NCBI GenBank assembly: GCA_019237115.1
Contig: JAFAHS010000400.1
Coordinates: 1-32,273 of the forward strand
Reading direction: 5' to 3'
DNA: 32,273 bases
DNA from: Deltaproteobacteria bacterium
Lineage (GTDB): Bacteria; Desulfobacterota; Binatia; Binatales; Binataceae
A program made the position numbers and the translations under genes. Under the pieces are notes generated by a model. It did not search any database and was not told where the DNA came from. It saw nothing but the letters and a program-made list of their open reading frames with translations. Each line of letters begins with the position of its first letter. Within the stretch, counting starts at the first letter, position 1. Of this stretch, positions 23,366 to 32,138 are shown one piece after another.

Positions 23366-24302
23366 TCGCGATCAGCCGATCCGCGCCGCGCGCCAGCATC
23401 CGCTCGCCGAGCCGTGCACCCAGTGAGTGAGCGGCGGACGGAGCCAGGTCCACATCCAGCGGTTCTTCGAGCTCGTCTGACATTTCGGCCGCGCCGTCGC
23501 TGGAAAACAGGATCGCGCGAAGTGTCACCGCGTCTTTCGCAACCGTTGCCTTGGCCCCAACCGGGGTGGCGCAGGATGCACCGATGGCCGCAAGAAATGC
23601 GCGCTCCGCAGTCGTTTCGAACCGGGCACGCGGGTCGTTGAGTGCGGCCAGCGTGCGGTCGAGCAGGGGGGACGAGATATTGGCCAGCGTCTCTATCGCG
23701 AGTGCCGCCTGTCCTCCGGCGGGGATGAAGTCGCGCTCCTCCAGGGGCGTGAATCTCACGCCAGCGCTGAGCCCTAGCCGTCTGAGACCGGCCATCGCGA
23801 TCACGATCGCATCCAGCCCGCCTTCGGTCACCCGCCGCAGGCGCGTGTCCACGTTACCGCGCAGCGGAGAAATCTCCAGGCCAGGGTTGGCCCTCTGGAC
23901 CTGGAAACGCCTGCGCAAGGAAGAGGTGCCCAAGCGGGTACCCTTGGGCAGGGATGCGAGCGGACTGCCGTCGCGCGTAACCAAAACGTCGCGCGGATCC
24001 TCGCGTTCGGAGACTGCTCCGATGCGAAACTGGGGCTCGAGGGTCGCGGGCAGGTCCTTCATCGAGTGCACCGCCAGGTCGATGCGCTTTTCCATAAGGG
24101 CCTGTTCCAGCTCGCGGATGAAAAGTCCCTTGCCTCCCACCCCGGCCAGCGAGGCACTCGCCAGCCGGTCGCCCGAGGTTCGAATTTCCACGACTTCTGC
24201 GCTCAAGTCCGAAACCATGCTGGCCAGCCGCGAGCGCACAATCTCGGTCTGCGCAAGGGCGAGCCGGCTGGGCCGCGATCCGATCCTGAGTCTGAAAGCC
24301 AT
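23358..24302 (-). CDS. hemC: porphobilinogen deaminase (hydroxymethylbilane synthase)
   Basis: The 314-residue enzyme links four porphobilinogens into hydroxymethylbilane. C244 (GASCATPVGA) anchors the dipyrromethane cofactor, and D83 (HSMKDLP) is the catalytic aspartate. The N-terminal IGSRPSRLALAQTE and the arginine-rich GTSSLRRRFQVQRANP cofactor-binding segment are intact. Its start directly abuts the hemA stop and its end overlaps cobA/hemD, so the three are translated from one transcript. Confidence 0.97.
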   Translation of the reverse strand: MAFRLRIGSRPSRLALAQTEIVRSRLASMVSDLSAEVVEIRTSGDRLASASLAGVGGKGLFIRELEQALMEKRIDLAVHSMKDLPATLEPQFRIGAVSEREDPRDVLVTRDGSPLASLPKGTRLGTSSLRRRFQVQRANPGLEISPLRGNVDTRLRRVTEGGLDAIVIAMAGLRRLGLSAGVRFTPLEERDFIPAGGQAALAIETLANISSPLLDRTLAALNDPRARFETTAERAFLAAIGASCATPVGAKATVAKDAVTLRAILFSSDGAAEMSDELEEPLDVDLAPSAAHSLGARLGERMLARGADRLIANE

Positions 24303-25631
24303 TCAGGGCTCGTCGTCATCTTCGATCGCGTCGAACTCGGAATCTTCGAGATCGAACTCGCCGCAGAGCAGTCGGCGCGCGACTTCGGCCGCGTAGGTAT
24401 TGTCCGCCGCGCTGTTCCCACCCTGCCGCAAGCCGAGCAGGATGCGATGGAGCAGCTTGTTGGTGAGACTCCGCGTCAAGAGTTCAACCCGCTCCCGTTC
24501 GGAAGGGCCGAGCGTTGCAATCCAGCTCTGGTTGCGGCCCAGCTCGACATCGCGCAGCCGCTCGATGCTGTAGCGTATGTCCTTGATGGTCGGGACGAGA
24601 TCCAGCCCGGCCATCCAGTGTTCGAAGGCTTTGAGCTCCTGCTCGACGATTTCCTCGCCTTTGTCGGCTTCCCTTTCTCGTTCCGCGCGGGACTTGTCGG
24701 CCACCTGTCCGAGGTCGTCGATGTCGTACAGGTACACGTTTTCGATCGAGTTGAGCCGTTCATCGAAATTTCGCGGCACTCCCAGATCGATCAGGAACAT
24801 CGGCCGGTAACGACGTTCCCTTATCACGGCGTCGAATTCGTCGGGGCCGATGATGGGCTTGGTGACCGAAATCGAGCCGATCACCACGTCCGCGATTTTG
24901 AGATAAGGGCGGTAGTTGTCGAACGGCACCGCGGTGCCGCCCAGCTCCCGCGCCAGCGTTACTGCATTATCAAAGGTGCGCGAAGTGATGAGCAGGGATT
25001 CGATTCCGATGGTCTGGAGCTGACGGGCGGTGAGTTCCGCCATCTTGCCGGCGCCCATCAGCATGACCGTCTTGTCGGACAGTCGGTCAAAAATCTGTCG
25101 TGCCAGAGCGACCGCCGCGGAACTGGCGGAAACCGCCCCATGCCCGATTAGGGTTCCCTTGCGGATGCGCTTGGCGGTGGAAAATGCCTTGTGAAATGCG
25201 CGGTGGAGCACCAGTCCGACCGTGCCGGCACGGGCTGCTTGCGCGTAGGCGAGTTTCAATTGTCCGAGGATTTGCGGCTCCCCGACCATCATCGAGTCGA
25301 GACTTGCGCCGACGCGGAACAGGTGGCGGGCCGCCTCGCGTCCTTCTATTCGATAAAGCGCTTCAGCAAACACCGGCAATCCGACTCGACGATCCTCGGC
25401 GATGAACGCGGCGAGTTCGCCGGATGCCGCCGACGAGTCGGCCGCGACGCCGACCATTTCGACACGATTGCAGGTCGACAGGATCGCGACCTCGCTGACC
25501 GAGGCGACCCGCTGCTTGATGCTGGCGAGCGCCCGCGGAATCTCCGCCTCCGCGTAAGCGAGCCGCTCGCGGACCGCCACGGGAGCGGTGCGATGGTTCA
25601 GGCCGAGTATGAACAGCGTCGCTTTTCCCAT
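24303..25631 (-). CDS. hemA: glutamyl-tRNA reductase
   Basis: The 442-residue enzyme reduces glutamyl-tRNA to glutamate-1-semialdehyde with NADPH, the first committed step of C5-pathway tetrapyrrole synthesis. The N-terminal GLNHRTAPVAVRE and the nucleophile C54 (LSTCNRVE) define the catalytic domain. An NADPH-binding domain with MLMGAGKMAELTARQL follows, then a helical dimerisation domain. Glutamate-1-semialdehyde aminotransferase (HemL) is not in the window. Four bases separate it from the upstream CcsA-type gene, a common pairing in bacteria. Confidence 0.97.
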   Translation of the reverse strand: MGKATLFILGLNHRTAPVAVRERLAYAEAEIPRALASIKQRVASVSEVAILSTCNRVEMVGVAADSSAASGELAAFIAEDRRVGLPVFAEALYRIEGREAARHLFRVGASLDSMMVGEPQILGQLKLAYAQAARAGTVGLVLHRAFHKAFSTAKRIRKGTLIGHGAVSASSAAVALARQIFDRLSDKTVMLMGAGKMAELTARQLQTIGIESLLITSRTFDNAVTLARELGGTAVPFDNYRPYLKIADVVIGSISVTKPIIGPDEFDAVIRERRYRPMFLIDLGVPRNFDERLNSIENVYLYDIDDLGQVADKSRAEREREADKGEEIVEQELKAFEHWMAGLDLVPTIKDIRYSIERLRDVELGRNQSWIATLGPSERERVELLTRSLTNKLLHRILLGLRQGGNSAADNTYAAEVARRLLCGEFDLEDSEFDAIEDDDEP

Positions 25632-25635
25632 CGGC

Positions 25636-26463
25636 CTACCCGAAGCTTCCCCCGTGCTTGCCGGGAAATACCAGGCTCACGCCGACGAATGAACCGACCA
25701 GGACTACGAAGACCACGATGGTGAGAGCCGCGGCACGACGCCCGCGCCATCCTACGGTCAGACGCGACTCGAGCAGGGCCGCATACAAGATCCATATGAC
25801 CAATGACCAGGATTCCTTGGGTTCCCACGACCAGAAATGACCCCAGGTCGCGTCGGCCCAAATGGCCCCGGTGACGATCGCCGCACTCAACATGACGAAA
25901 CCCCAGGCGAGCAGCGAATAGTTGACCCGGTCGAGCTTTTCCAGACTCGGGAGGCGCTCGGTGTCGGGTTTGAGCGGGCGCTTCGCCTTGAGACGCGATT
26001 CGTAGGCCAGGTACACCAGGCTCACACTCGCCGCCAGGATAAACATCGCGTAGCCGACTATCGCGAGGCCTACGTGTATCGGCAGCCAGATGCTTTGCAG
26101 CGGAGCGGGCAACACCAGACGCCCGCGGGTGGTCATCGCAGTCGATACTCCCATCGCGATCGCAATCGCCGGCGCCGCATAGGCGCCGATCACGGACATC
26201 CGCAGCCGCACGATCAGCAACAGCGACGCCAGCGCCGTCACCCACGCCAGAAACGAAAGCGACTCGGCGAAATTCGCTACCGGAATATTGCCAGCCTGCA
26301 AACCGCGCGCGGCGAGATCAAGCGCATGCAGTACGGCTCCGGCGCCGAGCGTGACTATGGCCCAGCCAGCCAGGCGCACCTTACCCGACATCCGGTCCGC
26401 CAGAAACAGTATCGCGGAGAGCGCGTAGCAGGCTATAGCGGGGAGCAGCCAGAGCGATCCCAT
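25636..26463 (-). CDS. CcsA/HemX-type cytochrome c assembly membrane protein
   Basis: The 275-residue protein has about eight hydrophobic helices. It also has the tryptophan-rich heme-handling motif WGHFWSWEPKESWSLVIW near residues 206-223, where CcsA and CcmC usually have WDPKE and this one has WEPKE. Such proteins pass heme across the membrane for cytochrome c maturation (system II) or regulate HemA level (HemX). Encoded directly upstream of hemA, it couples heme synthesis to heme export or to control of HemA. Which of the two roles applies cannot be decided from this sequence. Confidence 0.88.
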   Translation of the reverse strand: MGSLWLLPAIACYALSAILFLADRMSGKVRLAGWAIVTLGAGAVLHALDLAARGLQAGNIPVANFAESLSFLAWVTALASLLLIVRLRMSVIGAYAAPAIAIAMGVSTAMTTRGRLVLPAPLQSIWLPIHVGLAIVGYAMFILAASVSLVYLAYESRLKAKRPLKPDTERLPSLEKLDRVNYSLLAWGFVMLSAAIVTGAIWADATWGHFWSWEPKESWSLVIWILYAALLESRLTVGWRGRRAAALTIVVFVVLVGSFVGVSLVFPGKHGGSFG

Positions 26464-26466
26464 AGT

Positions 26467-27156
26467 TCAGCTGCCACGTGACAATTCCCCGGCGGGCCGC
26501 CGGAGGTTGATTCGAAGGGTATCGAGTCCGGCCCCGAGATGCTGATGGAGCAGGCGATCGATGGTGTCCCAATCTGCTCGCCGAACGTGCTCCGCTATAT
26601 CGGAGACGGCGAGCGCGCGCAAAATCCGCGCCCGCTCGCGTGAATCGTGCTGCCACTTGCGCAGGTAGGTTCGCGCGGCGCGCATGATTTGGGTGACAGT
26701 TTCGTACTCCGGACCGACCATCACTTGCAGGTCGCGCCGGATGCGCGAGGCGAGCGCGGGGCTGGCGCCCGAGGTTGAGATCGCAATCTGGAGATCTCCG
26801 CGGCGGAGCACGCTCGGCATGATGAAATCGCACAACTCGGGTTCATCAGCGACGTTGACGGGAATGCGCAGCGCGCGCGCCTCTCGCGCAATTGCCCCAT
26901 GAAGCTCGGGATCATCAGTCGCCGCGAATGCGAGCAGGCAATCCCCCAGGTCTCCAGATTTCCATTCGCGAGCCAGGTGTTCGACAGCGTTGATCGAAGC
27001 GAGCCTGTGCAGTTCCGCGGTCAGGGTCGGGCTGATCACACAAACCCGCGCACCGCCCTCGAGCAGCGCCGCGACCTTACGCTCTGCGACCTCGCCCCCG
27101 CCGACCACCACGCACCGGCGATCGTCGAGATTCACGCATATCGACAGGTAGCCCAT
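26467..27156 (-). CDS. precorrin-2 dehydrogenase / sirohydrochlorin ferrochelatase-like protein
   Basis: The 229-residue protein matches the N-terminal module of CysG, also found alone as SirC or Met8. The NAD-binding GGGEVAERK is at residues 19-27, NVADEPELCDFIMPSVLRRGDLQIAISTSGASPALASRIRRDL spans the dimer and active-site region, and a helical tail follows. It oxidises precorrin-2 to sirohydrochlorin with NAD and may insert iron to give siroheme. As the first gene of the operon it shows that the pathway branches to siroheme or to alternative heme synthesis. Three bases separate it from the ccsA-type gene. The minus-strand TAGAAT at 27169-27174 is a weak -10 candidate. Confidence 0.9.
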   Translation of the reverse strand: MGYLSICVNLDDRRCVVVGGGEVAERKVAALLEGGARVCVISPTLTAELHRLASINAVEHLAREWKSGDLGDCLLAFAATDDPELHGAIAREARALRIPVNVADEPELCDFIMPSVLRRGDLQIAISTSGASPALASRIRRDLQVMVGPEYETVTQIMRAARTYLRKWQHDSRERARILRALAVSDIAEHVRRADWDTIDRLLHQHLGAGLDTLRINLRRPAGELSRGS

Positions 27157-27699
27157 CAGACCCGAGAAATTCTATTACAGCGACTGGATGTGAGACAGTC
27201 CTGCTCCGGTCCGAAAGCTTTGAGGCACCTCTGGGACCAGCCACCAGACCACCAGGACGCAACCAGCCTGGACCGCGTGGCCAAGCCCCGTCACGTGGTC
27301 GCTGGAACAACACGCTCGCGTCCGAGGGTCTCCAAGTCGGACCGGCCGTCGCGCAAAAACCTCCGTCCGTCCTCTGCGCGTTCAGCGCCTATGCGAGTAC
27401 GCGTGACCGCGCCCATATCAGGTCGGCTGGCTTTGCGAGACACAGCGCGAAGGACTCGCCTGCGTCGCGCCGAACTCGAAGCCACAATCAGTCAGCTCAA
27501 GTTACTTCTCCAAGCCTCGACAGACGTAAAGGTCGCGAAATCCCGGCCTTCTTTTCGCATTTTCCGGCACTGAGGCCTTCCGAAATTTCAGGATCATCCG
27601 CCCTTTTCCTGATATTTGAAAAATAGGGTCGCTCAGCGCGGGCTCCTGATCGCCGCGCCGCGCAGTAGTGACCGCGGTCAAAGCTCGGTTCTTGACAGG
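27157..27699. other. intergenic region between the tetrapyrrole operon and the sensor kinase
   Basis: This 543-bp gap separates divergent genes and should hold promoters for both. No tRNA, riboswitch or T-box shape was recognised. Short open frames occur on both strands (for example 27391-27573 plus), but they lack ribosome sites. An inverted repeat stands at 27583-27617. Confidence 0.5.
27583..27617. repeat. inverted repeat upstream of the sensor kinase
   Basis: AAATTTCAGGA (27583-27593) pairs with TCCTGATATTT (27607-27617) at ten of eleven positions around a 13-base loop. It lies about 85 bp before the probable kinase start, where an operator or an attenuating hairpin might be. Confidence 0.35.
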
Positions 27700-30600
27700 A
27701 TGTCACAGGCGGAAATGTCAAAACGGAGCGGAAACACCTCGCTCTCCGAAGATGGGCTTTCGTTTCTTGGTGTCGGGGGCGAGATGCGCGAACTCATCCG
27801 CGAGTTCGACTGGGCAGGTACGCCGATCGGACCGACAAAAAGCTGGTCCCCGGCGCTGCGAACCACGATCCGTATCGTCCTGGCAAACCGCTTCCCCCAC
27901 ATTCTTTGGTGGGGACCTGGCTACATACAGTTGTACAATGACGCGTACGCTCCGATACCGGGAGCCAAGCACCCGAAAAAGGCCTTAGGCAGGCTTGCGA
28001 GCGAGTGCTGGCCGGAAATCTGGCACATTATCGGACCCCTGATCGACCGGCCTTTTCACGGCGGCCTGCCGACCTGGAATGAAGACATTCTGCTTGAGAT
28101 CCAACGACATGGATTCGTCGAGGAGTCTCACTTCACGATCGCCTACAGCCCCGTGCCCGACGATACTGTTCCCGGCGGCATCGGTGGAGTTCTCGGCACA
28201 GTCCATGAGATCACGGAAAAGGTGGTTAGCGAGCGGCGCACGGTAGTATTGCGCGATCTTGCGGCCGGCGTTGCGGACGCCAAGACGGCGGAGCAGGCCT
28301 GCACGCTTGCCGCCAAGGTTCTCGCCAAGCACAACCGAGACCTTCCCTTTGTCTTGGTGTATCTGATCGATCCGGATCGGCGGCGAGCCAGGCTGGCCGG
28401 TGCGGCGGGAGTCGAAACCGGCCTGGACCTGAGCCAGGGCAACTTGAATCTGGATGATTCGACCACGCTGCGATGGCCGCTCAATGAAGGCATCGAAAGT
28501 GGAGACATCCGGTTGGTCGAGGACCTTGCGACACGCTTCCGAGTCATTCCTCCCGGGCCCTGGTCGGATCCGCCGACAGCCGCCGCGATCGTCCCGATAC
28601 CCGCGAACCGCCCGCACGTGACTGCCGGGGTGCTGATCACGGGGATCAGCTCACGGCTGAAATTTGACGCACGCTACCGGGACTTTCTGGATCTCGTGAA
28701 AACTCAGATCGCGACCGCCATCAGCAATGCGCGTTCCCACGAAGAAGAGCGCAAACGAGCGGAGATGCTGGCGGAACTGGACCGCGCGAAGACCGTTTTC
28801 TTCAGCAACGTCAGCCACGAGTTTCGGACCCCTCTGACGCTGATGCTCGGGCCGATCGAGGAGTTGCTGCGCCGCAGCTATTCCGAGCTCTCGCCGGCGG
28901 CAAAGGACGAGCTTGAAGTCGTCAACCGCAACGGGTTGCGACTGCTGAGGTTGGTAAACACGCTGCTGGACTTCTCGCGTATCGAGGCCGGGCGGGTACG
29001 CGCCCTCTACCAGCCGACCGAACTGGCCAGTTTTACAGCTGAACTAGCCAGCGTGTTTCGCGCGGCGATCGAACGCGCGGGACTCAAGCTGGTGGTTGAT
29101 TGTCCGCCGCTTTCCGAGGTGGTCTACGTGGACCGGGAGATGTGGGAGAAGATTGTTCTGAACCTTCTCTCCAATGCCTTCAAGTTCACGTTGCAGGGCC
29201 AAATCGAGGTGAGCCTTCGGCACTCAGCCAATCGAGTGGAGCTTAAAGTCTCCGATACCGGCACCGGCATTCCTCCAGAGGAAATGCCCCACCTGTTCGA
29301 GCGATTCCATCGAGTAGAAAACCCGCGAGGCAGGACCCACGAAGGAAGCGGAATCGGCCTCGCGTTGGTGCATGAACTGGTGCGACTGCATGGCGGAAAG
29401 ATCGTGGCGGAAAGCGTGGTCGACAAGGGCACCACACTTGTCGTCGGAATTCCGGTGGGTAAGCACCACCTGCCCCCCGACCAGGTCAGTGACGAGGATC
29501 GTCCATTTTCTTCCACGACGGGAGCGTCGCCATTTGTCGAAGAAGCGTTGCGCTGGCTGCCGGACGACCCGAGCAATGCAGAGCACCTTCGCGAGCAGCT
29601 GTCGAATTATCGGGAAACTCTCGCGACGCCCGCCCTCAATCCGCTTCACCGCAAGAATCGGTCGTGCGTGATCGTGGCCGACGACAACGCCGATATGCGG
29701 CAGTACATCGCGAGAATTTTGAGAGAAAGGTACAGGGTTGAAACTGTTCGTGACGGGGAAGCCGCGCTCCGCCTCGCCGGGGAATGCAAGCCGGACTTGA
29801 TTCTGGCTGATGTCATGATGCCGCGGCTGGATGGCTTCGGTTTATTGCGCAAGATTCGTTCGGATCCGGCGTTGCGGGAAACACCGGTAATCCTGCTCTC
29901 GGCACGCGCGGGCGAGGAGAGCCGTGTGGAGGGAATGGATTCAGGAGCGGATGACTATCTGGTAAAGCCATTCAGCGCGCGGGAGCTAGTCGCACGCGTC
30001 GAGGCGCATCTCAAGATGGTGGAGATGCGCCGCAGCGCCGCGCAACAAGCGAGCTATCGCAACGCTCAGTTCGAGGTTGTGGTTGACCGAGCACCGGTTG
30101 GAATTATCCTGGTTGATTCGGATTTGCGGATCCGACTGGTCAACCCGGTTGCTCGCCCCGCATTTGGCCAGATTCCGGATCTCATCGGTCGCGACTTCGC
30201 TGAAGTCCAACGGATCATGTGGCCGCGCGATTTCGCCGACGAGGTGATCCGACGTTTCCGCTATACTCTGGAGACCGGCGAGTCTTACGAAAATCCTGAA
30301 AGTTCCGCGCACCGGCTCGATCGTAATCAGACCGAGTGGTACGAGTGGCGGATCGATCGCACCCTTCTGCCCGACGGCCACTATGGAGTGGTTTGTTACT
30401 TCCAGGAGATTTCCGCTCGGGTACAGGGCAGACTGGAACTGGAGCGAAGCCGCGACGCGCTGAGCCGAGATGGCCGGCGCAAAAGTCAGTTCCTTTCCAT
30501 TCTCGCGCACGAGCTGCGCAATCCCCTGGCGCCAATCGCGAACTCGCTGGAGCTGATGAGGCGCTTTGGCAAAAACGAGTCTGTGACCGCAAAAGCCCAG

Positions 30601-31614
30601 GCGTCGATCGAGCGACAGATCTCCCAGATAGTCAGATTGGTAGATGACCTGCTCGACGTCAGCCGCATCACCCGCGACAAGCTCGAACTGCGCACCGAAC
30701 TGGTTGATCTGAAATCGATCGTCGAACAGTCGATTGAGGCCTGTCGGCCGCTGCTTCACCAATCCGGACTGCAGCTCAGTCGCGATTTTTCGCGCGAACC
30801 TATCTATCTGGAGGCTGATCCTGTTCGACTTGTGCAAGTGTTTCAAAACCTGCTTAACAATGCCTGCAAATTTACCAGACGCGGTGGAGAGGTCACGGTC
30901 ACGGCAATGCGTGAAGCGAATGCCGCGGTGGTTTCCGTGCGTGACACCGGTATTGGCATTCCGCCGCATCGGCTCGACGAAGCCTTCGAGATGTTTTCCC
31001 AGCTGCATCCAAGCACGTTTCGGACGGATGCTGGACTGGGAATTGGGCTGGCGCTGGTCAAGCGACTGGTTGAGATGCACAAAGGAAGAGTCGAGGCGCG
31101 CAGCAAGGGCCTCGGCTGGGGAGCTGAATTCGTGGTCAAGCTGCCGCTGACCAGTGAAATGACACAGGCCGTTCACGCCGACATTGACACGGCGAGCAAA
31201 CACCAACCTGAATTTCGCCTCCCGCCACGCCGCATCCTGGTCGTGGACGACAATGAAGACGCAGCCGATAGCATGGCATCGCTACTGGAGCTGAACGGTA
31301 ACCAGGTTCAGTGCGCAGGAGATGGCCTGGCGGCTTTGAGAGCAATCGATCGATTCGGTCCACAGATCGTGCTGCTGGATATCGGTCTACCGAAGATGAA
31401 CGGCTACCAGGTTTGTCGTGCCATTCGACGTAACCGCTCGATACGCCAACCAGTCGTGGTCGCCCTGACGGGATGGGGGCAAACCAAAGACCGCGACGAA
31501 AGCAAACGGGCCGGATTCGACCATCACCTGGTAAAGCCGGTATCGTTCCAGGCGTTGCTGGAGCTGATGAACACGTTGAGCCGGGAGAGCGCGGCCGAAT
31601 CAAACGCTCATTGA
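27700..31614 (+). CDS. hybrid sensor histidine kinase with two kinase cores and two receivers
   Basis: The 1304-residue protein has no membrane segment. Order: a PAS-like N-terminal domain (about 25-165, ELIREFDWAGTPIGP and WWGPGYIQLYNDAYAPI), a GAF-like domain (about 175-340), a first HisKA with H373 (FSNVSHEFRTPLT), and an HATPase with N492 and DTGTGIP (D519). A receiver with phospho-acceptor D704 comes next, then a PAS domain (about 788-910), a second HisKA with H937 (LAHELRNPLAP), an HATPase with N1054 and DTGIGIP (D1082), and a receiver with D1227. All key residues are kept in both cores. Start choice is uncertain: ATGs at 27700, 27715 and 27784 and a TTG at 27616 are in frame. It probably runs a multistep phosphorelay, with a partner likely encoded next downstream. 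Confidence 0.92.
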   Translation: MSQAEMSKRSGNTSLSEDGLSFLGVGGEMRELIREFDWAGTPIGPTKSWSPALRTTIRIVLANRFPHILWWGPGYIQLYNDAYAPIPGAKHPKKALGRLASECWPEIWHIIGPLIDRPFHGGLPTWNEDILLEIQRHGFVEESHFTIAYSPVPDDTVPGGIGGVLGTVHEITEKVVSERRTVVLRDLAAGVADAKTAEQACTLAAKVLAKHNRDLPFVLVYLIDPDRRRARLAGAAGVETGLDLSQGNLNLDDSTTLRWPLNEGIESGDIRLVEDLATRFRVIPPGPWSDPPTAAAIVPIPANRPHVTAGVLITGISSRLKFDARYRDFLDLVKTQIATAISNARSHEEERKRAEMLAELDRAKTVFFSNVSHEFRTPLTLMLGPIEELLRRSYSELSPAAKDELEVVNRNGLRLLRLVNTLLDFSRIEAGRVRALYQPTELASFTAELASVFRAAIERAGLKLVVDCPPLSEVVYVDREMWEKIVLNLLSNAFKFTLQGQIEVSLRHSANRVELKVSDTGTGIPPEEMPHLFERFHRVENPRGRTHEGSGIGLALVHELVRLHGGKIVAESVVDKGTTLVVGIPVGKHHLPPDQVSDEDRPFSSTTGASPFVEEALRWLPDDPSNAEHLREQLSNYRETLATPALNPLHRKNRSCVIVADDNADMRQYIARILRERYRVETVRDGEAALRLAGECKPDLILADVMMPRLDGFGLLRKIRSDPALRETPVILLSARAGEESRVEGMDSGADDYLVKPFSARELVARVEAHLKMVEMRRSAAQQASYRNAQFEVVVDRAPVGIILVDSDLRIRLVNPVARPAFGQIPDLIGRDFAEVQRIMWPRDFADEVIRRFRYTLETGESYENPESSAHRLDRNQTEWYEWRIDRTLLPDGHYGVVCYFQEISARVQGRLELERSRDALSRDGRRKSQFLSILAHELRNPLAPIANSLELMRRFGKNESVTAKAQASIERQISQIVRLVDDLLDVSRITRDKLELRTELVDLKSIVEQSIEACRPLLHQSGLQLSRDFSREPIYLEADPVRLVQVFQNLLNNACKFTRRGGEVTVTAMREANAAVVSVRDTGIGIPPHRLDEAFEMFSQLHPSTFRTDAGLGIGLALVKRLVEMHKGRVEARSKGLGWGAEFVVKLPLTSEMTQAVHADIDTASKHQPEFRLPPRRILVVDDNEDAADSMASLLELNGNQVQCAGDGLAALRAIDRFGPQIVLLDIGLPKMNGYQVCRAIRRNRSIRQPVVVALTGWGQTKDRDESKRAGFDHHLVKPVSFQALLELMNTLSRESAAESNAH

Positions 31615-32138
31615 TCTCAGTTCCGCCTTTCATCGAGTTGCACCGAGAGCTTCTTTCTTCGCGCAGAGTTTCCGATTCCGATCTTGCGGTGGTCCCCGGA
31701 CTACCAACAAGAAGATCGCGGGTTACCACTGACGTTACTGACGGTCAGCCTTGAAGAAGAGCTGCCCTAGTCGAGCGCCCGAAAACTCTCGCTCGCGATC
31801 TACCCTATGGATTTCGTTTGAACAGATTCGCGCGAAGCAGGTTTGGTAGGTCAAACTCGAGCAAAGATGATCCAGGAAAATTGCTAGTCGCATCATGCGT
31901 TTCATCCTCCTGCATCTCTACCACCCGATACGCGCGCGACAGGAGGATGCGAAGGCACCTGCGTTTTCATGTCGACATCCCTCCAGGCACAGAGCCTTGA
32001 TTGCGGGTGAACCTGGAAACTTACGCAAAGTATTTGATGATCACACGTTGTGCCTGGTGGTAGAGTCGATTTTAAAGGTGGCACCTCAATTACCCCTGCC
32101 GGGGAGACCAGTGCCGGAACCGGAATAAGCGTTGAAGC
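31615..32138. other. 524-bp gap between the sensor kinase and the receiver gene
   Basis: No convincing gene is seen. The short open frames (31818-32000, 31895-32128) lack ribosome sites and any recognisable protein pattern. A perfect 10-bp inverted repeat lies at 31903-31949. A TGGCAC at 32079-32084 looks like half of a sigma-54 promoter, but its -12 element is TTACC, without the invariant GC. Confidence 0.5.
31903..31949. repeat. 10-bp perfect inverted repeat
   Basis: CATCCTCCTG (31903-31912) and CAGGAGGATG (31940-31949) are perfect reverse complements 27 bases apart. The long loop and lack of a T run make a simple terminator unlikely. It may be a binding site or a chance match. Confidence 0.35.

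Noticed and set aside
27391..27573. 60-codon plus-strand frame with a helical C-terminal half
   Set aside because: No ribosome site, no recognised pattern, and it sits in the region that should hold the divergent promoters. Not supported as a gene.
27157..27582. tRNA or riboswitch controlling the tetrapyrrole operon
   Set aside because: No T-arm GGTTCGA motif, cloverleaf pairing or cobalamin-box-like sequence could be found by eye.
32079..32094. TGGCAC-N5-TTACC as a second sigma-54 promoter before the receiver gene
   Set aside because: The near-invariant GC of the -12 element is AC. The -24 half alone is common by chance.
31818..32128. Short overlapping plus-strand frames in the gap after the sensor kinase
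   Set aside because: No ribosome site and arginine- or serine-rich translations typical of noncoding GC-rich DNA.
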